64,000 nucleotides of DNA. It comes from DASQDN01 sp963825845 (GTDB lineage Bacteria > Acidobacteriota > Terriglobia > Bryobacterales > Bryobacteraceae). Below are positions 46,474 through 55,270 of the stretch, one piece after another. The stretch is from positions 62,001 through 126,000 of the forward strand of contig CAWGVL010000055.1 of NCBI GenBank assembly GCA_963825845.1, written 5' to 3'. A program made the position numbers and the translations under genes. Numbering within the stretch: position 1 is the first letter of the stretch; each line of letters starts with the position of its first letter. Under the pieces are notes generated by a model that was not told the origin of the DNA, made no database searches, and was given only the letters and a program-made list of their open reading frames with translations.

Positions 46474-47292
46474 GTGCTTGAAGCGAAATCAGAGAAATTT
46501 TGGCAGGTAATCGATAAGAATGCCCAGATGAAGCAAGTCTGTACCGGCTTCGGCTTCACGGAAGGCCCCGTGTTCAGCCGTCGTGGCTTTCTGCTGTTCA
46601 GCGACATCCCCAATGAGAAGATCATGAAGTCGGAGCGCGGCGAACTCACCACCCTCCGCGAAAACAGCAACAAAGCCAACGGCCTGACGTTCGATCATCA
46701 AGGACGACTTCTCGCCGCGGAAGGAGGTGGCAAGATTACCCGGACGGAAAAGAACGGAGCCATCACAGTCCTCGCCGAAGAAGGACTGCAGGCGCCAAAT
46801 GATCTGGTGTATGCCATAGACGGAAGCGTTTACTTCTCTGATCTTCCTAAATCACGCGTGTACCAGATCACTCGGCAACGCAGCGGAGTAGGAGGCGCGC
46901 CGCCCAGGGGCGAGGTGCGAGTTGTTGCCGAAACGCCGGCCCCGAATGGCGTTGCGCTCTCACCCAACCAGCAGCGCCTGTACGTCGCCGACGTAAAGAC
47001 GAATATGGTGAAACTTCACGACATCGAGAAGGATGGACGTCTGAGCAATGGACGTGACTTCGCCGGCATCCGCGTCGATGGTCTGAAATCCGATGAGATG
47101 GGGAATGTATGGATGGCCTCGCGCGACGGAATCTACGTCTACGACGCCGGCGGACAACATCTCGGTACGATCACTACGCCGGAAACCCCAAGCAACTGCT
47201 GCTGGGCGGAAGGCTTCCGGGGTCTTTACATAACCGCGAGAAAATCCGTTTACCAAATTCCTACAAAAGTGCCGGGGACACGAACGTTTTAG
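46474..47292 (+). CDS. SMP-30/gluconolactonase family protein
   Basis: The protein is 272 residues starting with GTG, a six-bladed propeller with the family motifs GFTEGPVFSRRGFLLFSDIP (first metal ligand Glu), ENSNKANGLTFDHQGRLLAA, EGLQAPNDLVYAIDG (Asn ligand), APNGVALSPNQQRLYVAD and DGLKSDEMGNVWMA (Asp ligand). Members hydrolyse sugar lactones. No export signal is evident, unlike its neighbours, so it may act in the cytoplasm on an imported sugar acid lactone. It is last in the run that begins with the dipeptidase gene. Confidence 0.88.
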   Translation: MLEAKSEKFWQVIDKNAQMKQVCTGFGFTEGPVFSRRGFLLFSDIPNEKIMKSERGELTTLRENSNKANGLTFDHQGRLLAAEGGGKITRTEKNGAITVLAEEGLQAPNDLVYAIDGSVYFSDLPKSRVYQITRQRSGVGGAPPRGEVRVVAETPAPNGVALSPNQQRLYVADVKTNMVKLHDIEKDGRLSNGRDFAGIRVDGLKSDEMGNVWMASRDGIYVYDAGGQHLGTITTPETPSNCCWAEGFRGLYITARKSVYQIPTKVPGTRTF

Positions 47293-47367
47293 CTGATTGG
47301 CCGGCCGAAAAGCGCCATACATTGTCACGTCTCCTCCCGGATTGAAACGGTTAACGGCTGAGCGCGC

Positions 47368-47373
47368 TACAAT
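47368..47373 (+). promoter_or_regulatory. Possible -10 element (TACAAT) before the small basic-tail protein
   Basis: TACAAT lies nine bases before the ATG at 47383 with no ribosome binding site between. A TTGAAA lies 20 bases further up, slightly too far for an ideal promoter. If used, the message would be nearly leaderless. Confidence 0.25.
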
Positions 47374-47382
47374 AGTAGTAAT

Positions 47383-47667
47383 ATGGCTAAAATTCCTGAT
47401 TTCGACCGGATCGTTGCGACAGTCACAGACGCGGATATCGAGAAGTTCCTGCTTTCGGCGGCTCCCGAAGATGACAAGCAGCGAGTTCGTGACGCTCCAA
47501 CCCACGAGATCAGAATGCGCTTTGTCGGTGGGTACATGATACGGACCAACCAAATCAAACCGTCCAGGCTGAAGCCTGCTGCTCGCAAGCAGGCCAAAGC
47601 AGCCAAAACGGTCAAAACCGCAAAGGCTACTGAGGCAACGGCAGTCGCCACGCCCGCAGCAAACTAG
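47383..47667 (+). CDS. Small protein with Lys/Ala-rich histone-like tail
   Basis: The protein is 94 residues. The first 55 are an ordinary mixed-charge region (PDFDRIVATVTDADIEKFLL). The remainder is almost only Lys, Ala, Thr and Val in H1-like repeats (KQAKAAKTVKTAKATEATA). No named family is recognised. The tail suggests nucleic acid binding. Codon use matches its neighbours, and the frame begins close to a possible promoter. Confidence 0.6.
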   Translation: MAKIPDFDRIVATVTDADIEKFLLSAAPEDDKQRVRDAPTHEIRMRFVGGYMIRTNQIKPSRLKPAARKQAKAAKTVKTAKATEATAVATPAAN

Positions 47668-47739
47668 GCGTACTGCGCATTCACTCCGCTTTTCGCCCGA
47701 TGGACTCGACTCCGCCGTTCGTGTTACATTGCTGACTCT

Positions 47740-49083
47740 ATGAAGCGGCTTGCAGTTGTTGGAACGGGATACGTTGGGTTGGTTAGCGGAGCCATGTTCG
47801 CGTCCGTCGGCAATCACGTCACGTGTGTAGACAAAGATCCCTTGATCGTCAACGCCCTCAGCGCGGGCACGTGCACGATCCACGAACCCGGGCTTGACGA
47901 GATCATCGACACGACAATTGCCGACGGCACACTAAACTTCACGACCGACTTGCCCGAGGCAGTACGGAATGCCGACGCAACGTTCATCGCCGTGGGAACT
48001 CCCTCGCAAGGATCGGGCGCATACGATTTCCAGTATGTGGAGGCTGCAGCCCGAGAGATCGCTCGGGCAATTCGGGGCCAAGTGCGGCACATCGTGGTAT
48101 TGAAAAGCACGGTAACACCGGATATTTACACGCGTGTGCAAGAAATTTTGACCGAGGGCTCCGGCGGCACGGAGTGCGAGGTAGTATCTAATCCCGAGTT
48201 CCTCGCCGAGGGTACGGCAGTACGTGATTTCCGGGAGCCTCACCGAGTCATCGTCGGCGCAGTTTCACCTGCAGCCCAGGACTTCATGGAGGCTCTGTAC
48301 GCGCCGTTCACCCGACGCAAACCGGGCCTTCTGCAATTCACGGATCCAAGATCGGCGATCGTCACGAAATTGGCTGCCAATAGCTTCCTGGCATGCCGTG
48401 TCGCTCTGATCAACGAACTCGCTCGGTACTGCGATAACGTGGGGGCTGATATCGAACATGTACGGACGGGTCTCGCAAGCGATCCTCGAATCGGCCACCT
48501 CTTCTTGTATGCAGGACCGGGTTATGGCGGTAGCTGCTTTGGGAAGGACATCCGCGCGCTGCGTGAAAGCGCACGCGAGCACGGCACCGACTTGAGCCTG
48601 GTGCCTGCTATCGAGGAATCGAATGATCGACAAAAGCTCGATCTTCCCCGGAAGATCGAGACCTACTTCGGATCGGTTGCCGACAAGATCATCGCCGTTT
48701 GGGGACTTGCGTTCAAGGCTCGCACCGATGACATTCGCGAGTCACCGGCAATCACTTGCATCGAGTACCTTCTCCGGGCCGGCGCGCGTGTCCAGGCCCA
48801 TGATCCCGAGGCCGTCAAGCGTGCGCGAGCGCATTTCGGCGATCGCGTGGCCATGTTCGATAACAAATACGATGCTGTTCGTGATGCGCATGCGCTTGCA
48901 GTCGTCACCGAATGGGACACGTACAAAAGCCCTGACTACCGAATGCTCCATCGCGAGTTAGCAGACGGCGTACTGTTCGACGGACGCAACATCCTCGATC
49001 CCCACGAAGTCCGGCAGGCAGGCCTCACCTATATTGGAATGGGTCGGCGCGGCGCCCATGAAAAGCCTGCGACGGCTAGCTGA
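47740..49083 (+). CDS. ugd: UDP-glucose 6-dehydrogenase
   Basis: Oxidises UDP-glucose to UDP-glucuronate with two NAD+. The protein is 447 residues. The N-terminal Rossmann motif is VVGTGYVGLVSGAMFASVG, the catalytic Cys is residue 266 in GPGYGGSCFGKDIRAL, and the C-terminal domain has VWGLAFKARTDDIRESPA. It provides precursors for exopolysaccharide or lipopolysaccharide. It stands alone, convergent with the peptidase gene. Confidence 0.94.
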   Translation: MKRLAVVGTGYVGLVSGAMFASVGNHVTCVDKDPLIVNALSAGTCTIHEPGLDEIIDTTIADGTLNFTTDLPEAVRNADATFIAVGTPSQGSGAYDFQYVEAAAREIARAIRGQVRHIVVLKSTVTPDIYTRVQEILTEGSGGTECEVVSNPEFLAEGTAVRDFREPHRVIVGAVSPAAQDFMEALYAPFTRRKPGLLQFTDPRSAIVTKLAANSFLACRVALINELARYCDNVGADIEHVRTGLASDPRIGHLFLYAGPGYGGSCFGKDIRALRESAREHGTDLSLVPAIEESNDRQKLDLPRKIETYFGSVADKIIAVWGLAFKARTDDIRESPAITCIEYLLRAGARVQAHDPEAVKRARAHFGDRVAMFDNKYDAVRDAHALAVVTEWDTYKSPDYRMLHRELADGVLFDGRNILDPHEVRQAGLTYIGMGRRGAHEKPATAS

Positions 49084-49084
49084 G

Positions 49085-49099
49085 GGCTCCCAAGGAGCC
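49085..49099. terminator. Possible bidirectional hairpin between convergent genes
   Basis: GGCTCC, a three-base loop CAA, and GGAGCC form a six-base stem directly after the ugd stop and at the stop of the convergent peptidase gene. There is no strong T tract, so termination activity is uncertain. Confidence 0.35.
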
Positions 49100-50927
49100 T
49101 AAGGTCGGACTCCGAGCTTTACGTGGACGTTCAATCGCGCGCCTCCGCGGACAAGGCCGACATCCACCACATCTCCGGCTTTGAAACCGCTGAAGGCATA
49201 TGTCAGGTCGTAGATGCTTCCTATCGGGGCGCCCGCGAAGGCGACCAGGAGATCGCCTGACTGAAGTCCCGCCTGATCGGCAGGAGATGCGGCGCTCACC
49301 TCAGCTATGCGAACTCCGTTCGCAACCGGAACGTAGTCCGGAACAACGCCGAAGTACGGTCCGGCACTCGAACGTCCGGCTGACCTCTCGCTTCTCGCCG
49401 ACGTTTTCACTCGAGAGAACTGCGGACGTGATTCAGGATTCATCAGACCTGAAACGACATCCGCGACGACATTGACCACCTTGGCTGAAGCTGCCGTATC
49501 TATCTTGTTCCATGTGTCGCCCGGGCGATGATAATCGCTATGTAAGCCGGAGAAGAAAAAAAGCGACGGAATGTTCTTGGCCAGGAACGAAGCATGGTCG
49601 CTCGAGGAAGAGGAATCGAATGACGATTCAACCTTGAAATCGTATTTGGACGTTGCATTCTTGACCAGCGCCTCAAACGTCGATCCGCTTCCGACACCAC
49701 CGACGTACAGCTTCGAACCATTCACGCGGCCGATCATATCCAGGTTGATCATGGCGACCGCGCTCTGTAAAGGAAGAGTGGGTTGTTCTACCCATTTGGC
49801 CGACCCGAGAAGCCCGATCTCCTCTCCTGCAAAAGCCGCGAAGAGAATACCCCGATCCAGATCAGTGCGGCGCGTGCGAGAAAAGCCGCGCAAGTTCCAG
49901 CAGTCCCGCGGTTCCGGACGCGTTGTCGTCGGCGCCGGATGAACCTGACCTTTCTTCTCCGGCGCGAGGGAGGCTATAGTCTCCGTACCCAATGTGATCG
50001 TAATGAGCGCCGATGATGATGTATTCCTTCGATCTGCCGGGCAGGTATCCCAAAATGTTGTGAACGGTCGCGTGATGACGCTCGATATCGACCTGTAGGG
50101 AAAGCCTGAAATTTTGCGGCAGCACTAAGGATGCGGGTGCCGCGCTGGTATGGATCCTCGTTTCCAGCGCCATTAAGGACTCCCCTGCCCCCTTCAGCCA
50201 TTCTTCCGCCACCGAACGTTTTACGTGTATCACCGGGATTCCGATGTCATCGGGACCGCGCCATCCTGCCGAACTCGATCAGTTCGTCCTTGTCCTGCTG
50301 CGCGCCCGAATTTACGAGCACCATCGCAATGGCGCCATGGTTCCGCGCGTTGATCGCCTTATTCACTACATGCGCATGGTAGGTGTATTTCGGTTGCTTG
50401 CCGGGTACCGCTTTCGTAAAAGACTTCGGCTCATAGCGGAGAACAACGACAACTTTCCCTTTTACATCCATGCCGGCGTAGTCGTCATACCCAAACTCAC
50501 GGGCGGTGATGCCGAAACCCGCAAATACTACCGGACCTGCTGCCTTACACGAGGAGGAGAAGTTGATCGGACGATAATCTCTATCCAAACGCCAAGAAGC
50601 GGCACTCTGGCCTTCAACAAAGAGGCGGTTTTGATTCCCGGGCACGGCGCCGGTCGTGACGGAGAGATTCTGGTTGTAGGACCCGTTCTCCCCTACAGGC
50701 TGCAACGCCAGTTGCTTGAACTCTCGAGCGATGTACGCCGACGCACGTTCCAGGCCCGCTGTTCCGGCCCCGCGTCCCTCCATGTCAGGGGCGGCGAGGA
50801 TCTTAAGATCCTGAAGATACCGTTGCTCCTGGGCGTGCTCGACGCTGAGGGTTGCTGCCGGAAGCAGTAACGAACTTGCGAGCAGGAAGAAGGTAGCAAG
50901 AGTTCCGAAATGTCGGTTGCGGCGCAA
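49099..50927 (-). CDS. Exported M28 aminopeptidase with C-terminal PDZ domain (frameshifted twice)
   Basis: Three overlapping frames make one protein. The N-terminal part has a signal peptide (TLATFFLLASSLLLPAATL), APDMEGRGAGTAG and a protease-associated domain. After a slip near 50252 it continues as DDIGIPVIHVKRSVAEEWL. The M28 zinc site is IIGAHYDHIGYG, GADDNASGTAGLLELAR; after a second slip near 49870 it continues as FAAFAGEEIGLLGS (catalytic Glu and ligand), AMINLDMIG and SDYHRPGDTW (last His). The final ~90 residues are a PDZ domain (YFGVVPDYVP, ASPADQAGLQSGDLLVAF). Repaired length is about 605 residues. A periplasmic or secreted aminopeptidase. Confidence 0.85.
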
Positions 50928-51011
50928 AACAGCTCTCCTTGGAAACCGGAGAACCCGGCTAGTTCGTTTGACGTATGAAGACGACGCAGCGAGTTCAAAA
51001 AGCTATCAGAA

Positions 51012-51245
51012 CTACACGTTGTCGCGAGCCTCTTTGAATCCCGCGTTCCGGGCGCAATTGGCGCAACAGAAGAACTTGCCGCTGCCTTCCACACCGTGTC
51101 CGATTACCTTGCATCCGCAATGCTCGCAAATCGGAGCCAGCTTGTGGATCGCGCATTCGAAGCTGTCAAATATGTGCCGGTGACCCGCTGTGACGACTTC
51201 GAAGCTCAAGGAATAATCGTTGCCACAAACTTCGCATACTGCCAT
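51012..51245 (-). CDS. Small cysteine-rich zinc-binding protein
   Basis: The protein is 77 residues. The N-terminus MAVCEVCGNDY has CxxC; further on are FECAIHKLAPICEHCGCKVIG and FFCCANCARNAG, giving eleven Cys or nearby His ligands, enough for two zinc sites. It resembles small zinc-ribbon/metallothionein-like proteins found in many soil bacteria; no function is known. It is divergent from the DUF6351 gene across about 70 bases. Confidence 0.7.
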   Translation of the reverse strand: MAVCEVCGNDYSLSFEVVTAGHRHIFDSFECAIHKLAPICEHCGCKVIGHGVEGSGKFFCCANCARNAGFKEARDNV

Positions 51246-51313
51246 GTCTGTGAGACAAAGCGCACAACTGCTATCGATTTTTTAACGGTGACGACGGTCA
51301 AACAGGTAGAATA

Positions 51314-53503
51314 ATGGATGTTTTCGACCTGACTTCCTCCTCGATGAGCTGTATGGGTAATCTCTCGCGTTCGCTGTTGACTTTCGCCGGCGGTCCTCTC
51401 CTGCTGGCGACGATCGCCAATGCGGCAGGACCGGCGTCTTTCCGTATCACTTCGCTTTCCAATCGTCCGGACAAACTCAGCGGCGGAAATGCTCTTATCA
51501 GGGTCGACGTCCCTGACACGGCGCCCTCCTCGGAGATCGTCGTTAAACTCAACGAGCAGGACGTTAGCTCGAGTTTTCATGCCGGCAGTCTGGAACGCGG
51601 TTTCGTTGGCCTGGTAACCGGATTGCGCATCGGGAGCAATAAGCTCGAAGTTTTTCGCGCAGGCGAAATGGATCCCTCGGCGGAACTGGAATTGACCAAT
51701 CACCCGATCCGAGGTCCCGTCTTTTCAGGTCCACAGGAGCAGCCGTTTCTCTGCCAAACGGAGCAATTCAAGCTGCCCGACGGTAAATTTTTGGGGCCGC
51801 CGCTCGATTTCAGTTGCTCTGTGAATACAGTCGTTCATTACGTCTATCGAGCAAGAGAGGCTGACTCCGGAGAAACTGCGATCAAACTGCTCACCGATAT
51901 GACATCCTTGCCGCGGGATGTGGATTCGACGACAACGTCACTCGGTGACAAAGTGCCCTTCATTGTCCGCATCGAGACCGGTACCATTAATCGCTCGATA
52001 TATCAGATCGCGGTTCTGCACAATCCGATATCGGAACCCATTCCTACGCCATTTACGCCGCCAACCGCGTGGAATCGTCGTCTGCTTTATTCATTCGGCG
52101 GCGGATGTGTCGGGGGCTGGTACAAGCAGGGTTCGAGTTTGGGCGTGGGATCGAATGCCTCAGGAACGGGAATTGTAAACGACGGAATCGTCGGCAAGGG
52201 CTACGCTTCGGTCTCCGCCTCGCTCAATGTATTCGGAAACAACTGCCAGGATGTCACCGCGGCCGAAACAATGATGATGGTGAAAGAACACTTCATCGAG
52301 ACTTTTGGCTCACCCCTGTTTACGTTCGGACGCGGTGGTTCCGGAGGAGCTTACCAACAGATTCAGATTGCGGACAACTACCCTGGCCTGCTCGATGGGA
52401 TCATTCCGGGAGCCACGTTTCCGGATGTGCTGGCAACGATCCAGTTCCTTACCGATATCCAATTGCTCAACCGATATTACCGGAGTGCCGGCGATAGCCT
52501 CTCCGAAGAGCAGAAGCGAGCGATCGCGGGTGTCGGAAATTTTCGAACCATCGCGCAAACCGCTCCAGGCGCCGACCGGATCAAAGCAAGAGGCGTGTGT
52601 CCGCCCGACCTGCCGCCCTCAATGCGTTATGACCCGGTGACGAATCGCACGGGCGCCCGGTGCGATGTGTTCGACCATACGATTAATGTTTACGGACGTG
52701 ATCCTGACACCCGGTTTGCGAGGCGTCCCATCGACAACACCGGAGTGCAGTACGGTCTGGCGGCGCTGAATGCCGGGGTGATCAGCGTCGAGCAGTTCCT
52801 CGATATCAACGAACACATCGGCGGTTACGATAACGACGGCAGCTACGTGGCATCGCGAAGCCTAGCCGACCCGCAAGCAGTCCGGGCAGCATATGAAACC
52901 GGCCGAGTGACCAACGGCGGTGGCGGTCTGGCTTCCGTCCCGATCATCGATTCCCGCAACTACCTCGATATGAGGGCGGCCGGAGATCTTCACCTGAAGT
53001 ATCATTCCTTCGGGTTGCGTGAACGTCTGCAGCGCGCCAACGGAGAGACCTCGAATGAAGTGCTCCTTGTTGCAGCTGAGCGGCCTCACGCGATGTTCGA
53101 GGCATACACGATTGCCAAGATGGACGAGTGGCTAACGAATCTGACGGACGATAAGAGTTCGGACAATATACGGGACAAAATCGCGCGTGCAAAGCCAGTC
53201 GATCTTGTCGATGCGTGCTTCTCTACAACCGGTGAGCGGATCATTGAAACTCAGACTTTCAGCGGTGGGGAGTGCAACAAGCTCTATCCCACGTACCCAT
53301 CGCCTCGAATGGTTGCAGGCGGGCCGGTGACAAACGACGTTCTGAAATGTCAATTGAAGCCTGCGGATTTTCATGATTACACCGTGGAGTTCACGGAATC
53401 CGACAAAGCCCGGCTCACTTCGATTTTTCCAGGCGGTGTCTGTGACTGGAGCAAACCCGGCATAGAGCAGCGGAAACTCACGGGAGTCTGGCTGGCTTAC
53501 TGA
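51314..53503 (+). CDS. Exported DUF6351 family hydrolase-like protein
   Basis: The protein is 729 residues, with a signal-like hydrophobic stretch near the start (LLTFAGGPLLLATIANAAG); the ATG at 51353 is an alternative start. It has an N-terminal Ig-like segment (SFRITSLSNRPDKLSGGNAL), then an alpha/beta-hydrolase-like core with RRLLYSFGGGCVGGWYKQG, NVFGNNCQDVTAAETMMMVK and FGRGGSGGAYQQIQIADNYP, where Ser is the likely nucleophile, followed by GLLDGIIPGATFPD. These features match the DUF6351 family of exported, probably ester-hydrolysing proteins. Substrate unknown. Confidence 0.75.
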   Translation: MDVFDLTSSSMSCMGNLSRSLLTFAGGPLLLATIANAAGPASFRITSLSNRPDKLSGGNALIRVDVPDTAPSSEIVVKLNEQDVSSSFHAGSLERGFVGLVTGLRIGSNKLEVFRAGEMDPSAELELTNHPIRGPVFSGPQEQPFLCQTEQFKLPDGKFLGPPLDFSCSVNTVVHYVYRAREADSGETAIKLLTDMTSLPRDVDSTTTSLGDKVPFIVRIETGTINRSIYQIAVLHNPISEPIPTPFTPPTAWNRRLLYSFGGGCVGGWYKQGSSLGVGSNASGTGIVNDGIVGKGYASVSASLNVFGNNCQDVTAAETMMMVKEHFIETFGSPLFTFGRGGSGGAYQQIQIADNYPGLLDGIIPGATFPDVLATIQFLTDIQLLNRYYRSAGDSLSEEQKRAIAGVGNFRTIAQTAPGADRIKARGVCPPDLPPSMRYDPVTNRTGARCDVFDHTINVYGRDPDTRFARRPIDNTGVQYGLAALNAGVISVEQFLDINEHIGGYDNDGSYVASRSLADPQAVRAAYETGRVTNGGGGLASVPIIDSRNYLDMRAAGDLHLKYHSFGLRERLQRANGETSNEVLLVAAERPHAMFEAYTIAKMDEWLTNLTDDKSSDNIRDKIARAKPVDLVDACFSTTGERIIETQTFSGGECNKLYPTYPSPRMVAGGPVTNDVLKCQLKPADFHDYTVEFTESDKARLTSIFPGGVCDWSKPGIEQRKLTGVWLAY

Positions 53504-54000
53504 TCGGTACCGTCGGCTGCAAGTACTTATTGGGGACGTTACGAACGGGAGGCTCGCTCCCGTAACGGCGTGCATAAAGAAATGCGATATTGCTATAGAC
53601 ATCCTGTTCCCGCCGGTCGAACTGCGCGTATAGTCCGCACTGCGCGTAAGAGATGGGCGTCACATCGAACACGTTCGTCTTCCATTCGAACCCTCCTCCC
53701 CAAACGAGCCCTTTGACCCGCACATCGAGGTCCGCGCCCGCATTCGCTAGTAATTCCATCACGGGTCTGCGATAGTTCTGATTGCTGTTGACCAAACAGC
53801 GGCGTTTGGCCGCCGAACCCATCGTGATCCGTTGCCGCCCTTGCGTCGACAGCTAGGCCCGTCCGCAGTACGCGTGCGCAATTCACGGAATTGTACTCGG
53901 CGCATACGTGGAGTGCGGATAGTCCACGCAGTGACGTGTAGGCACAGTTCATCTCGAATCGGCGTTGAAGAACGCCGGGAGTGGACGTCAAACGCGACCA
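53478..54000 (-). pseudogene. Ankyrin-repeat gene remnant (frameshifted, 5' truncated)
   Basis: Two frames together read as the C-terminal half of an ankyrin protein: LRGLSALHVCAEYNSVNCAR and ATDHDGFGGQTPLF in one frame, then NSNQNYRRPVMELLANAGAD, WKTNVFDVTPISYAQCGLY and PPVRNVPNKYLQ in the next, with the slip near 53800. No credible start or export signal is found: the 5' end runs into the stop of the alpha/beta hydrolase gene at 54030. Its 3' end overlaps the convergent DUF6351 gene by about 25 bases. It could be a real gene broken by deletion, or an intact short gene with sequence errors. Confidence 0.55.
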
Positions 54001-54029
54001 GCAGATCGTCCTCAGCGGCCATGACGAAC

Positions 54030-55178
54030 TCAACTTTTGAGCCAGCGGTCGAACCACGCGAAGGCCTCCTTTTGCATATCCTGGTCGAATTTGTGCGGAC
54101 CATCATAGAAACTCGCCTTGTAGCGGTCAGACGCTCCTGCTTTTTTGTAGACCTCCGTCAAAATACGGTCAGCTCTTTCCATCTCGGGAAGAGTAAACAG
54201 CGCATCCTGCCGGTTGTTTAAGACGAGAATCGGGTTTGGAGCGGCTAAGCCGAGAATCTCCGGGTAGTCGAGATCGCGCGGGACTCCCGGTACGTAGCAC
54301 ATCCACGTATGCGTGTAGCACTTGTTCAGCAAGTAATCGCGCCAGGTCGTCATCATGCCGACACAGCACGAGCAACGAATCCGCTCGTCTGCTCCTGTCA
54401 ACATGACGGTACGCAGTCCGCCGCCAGACAAGCCGGCGCAGCCCACACGCGTCGCATCCACATCGGGGCGCGAAACCAGGTAATCCACAGCGCGCTGATC
54501 GTCAAAGACGAAAACTCCCGGCCAGGTCATACCGGCGCTGAAGAGGCTCTTGGCCATCAGGTGCTCATGTGCGCCGGCGAACTGGTTATAAGCTTTGATC
54601 TCATCCTCAGCTTCCGGGTTAACCTCGACCATGTTGTTGCGAATGTTGGCGGGCACATCGGCCAGGCGAACCCGGCGGCTGCCAAAAGTAAACGTGTCGT
54701 GTACCAAGACTACGTAGCCGCGGCGCGCGAGTTCATTCGCCCAGGCGAGGCCACTGTAGTACTGCTTCTGATGCCGCACCATCGCTGGATGCGGATCCTT
54801 CGACATCTGCGTGATCTTCCGTAGCCCAAAATACTTATTCCCGCCGTGGTCGTGAAGTCCGACGACACCCGGCAGTTTCTCCTTGGCTCCGGCGGGTTTC
54901 AGCACTAAAGCTTCGGTAGCCGGACCGTACGGAAGTTGCCACTGGAGGTGCTCGATCGCCAGACCATCGAACTCCAACGCATGCTGAATGGCGGCAACGG
55001 GTGTCGCTGCGCCCCCCGGCCCGAGAAGCGCTTCACGAAAGCGGGCTCGCGCGACCGGACGCCATGAATCCACGTTGGTAAACATCGGTTGCCGGAAGGA
55101 CAGCCGCGGTGGGTCGCTCATTGATTGAGCAGCCCAATCGCCGTAAGCACCGATCATGTTCGGGGTCATGGCTGACAT
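54030..55178 (-). CDS. Alpha/beta hydrolase (acetylxylan-esterase/dienelactone-hydrolase-like)
   Basis: The protein is 382 residues. The hydrolase core has PGVVGLHDHGGNKYFG (oxyanion strand), RGYVVLVHDTFTFGSRR, ATRVGCAGLSGGGLRTVML with Ser nucleophile in GLSGGG, PILVLNNRQDALFTL (Asp) and FYDGPHKFDQD (His). No signal peptide is obvious. The family removes acyl groups from sugars or xenobiotics. The start is one of three nearby Met codons (55178, 55169 or 55157). It is divergent from the third TonB receptor. Confidence 0.82.
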   Translation of the reverse strand: MSAMTPNMIGAYGDWAAQSMSDPPRLSFRQPMFTNVDSWRPVARARFREALLGPGGAATPVAAIQHALEFDGLAIEHLQWQLPYGPATEALVLKPAGAKEKLPGVVGLHDHGGNKYFGLRKITQMSKDPHPAMVRHQKQYYSGLAWANELARRGYVVLVHDTFTFGSRRVRLADVPANIRNNMVEVNPEAEDEIKAYNQFAGAHEHLMAKSLFSAGMTWPGVFVFDDQRAVDYLVSRPDVDATRVGCAGLSGGGLRTVMLTGADERIRCSCCVGMMTTWRDYLLNKCYTHTWMCYVPGVPRDLDYPEILGLAAPNPILVLNNRQDALFTLPEMERADRILTEVYKKAGASDRYKASFYDGPHKFDQDMQKEAFAWFDRWLKS

Positions 55179-55270
55179 CTTTACGGATATCAGGGCACGA
55201 TTGCAAGGGCGACCGAAATGAACGCTTTGACTCTGAAATGCAGACGTATAGTCTACTTAATTGATCGGCT

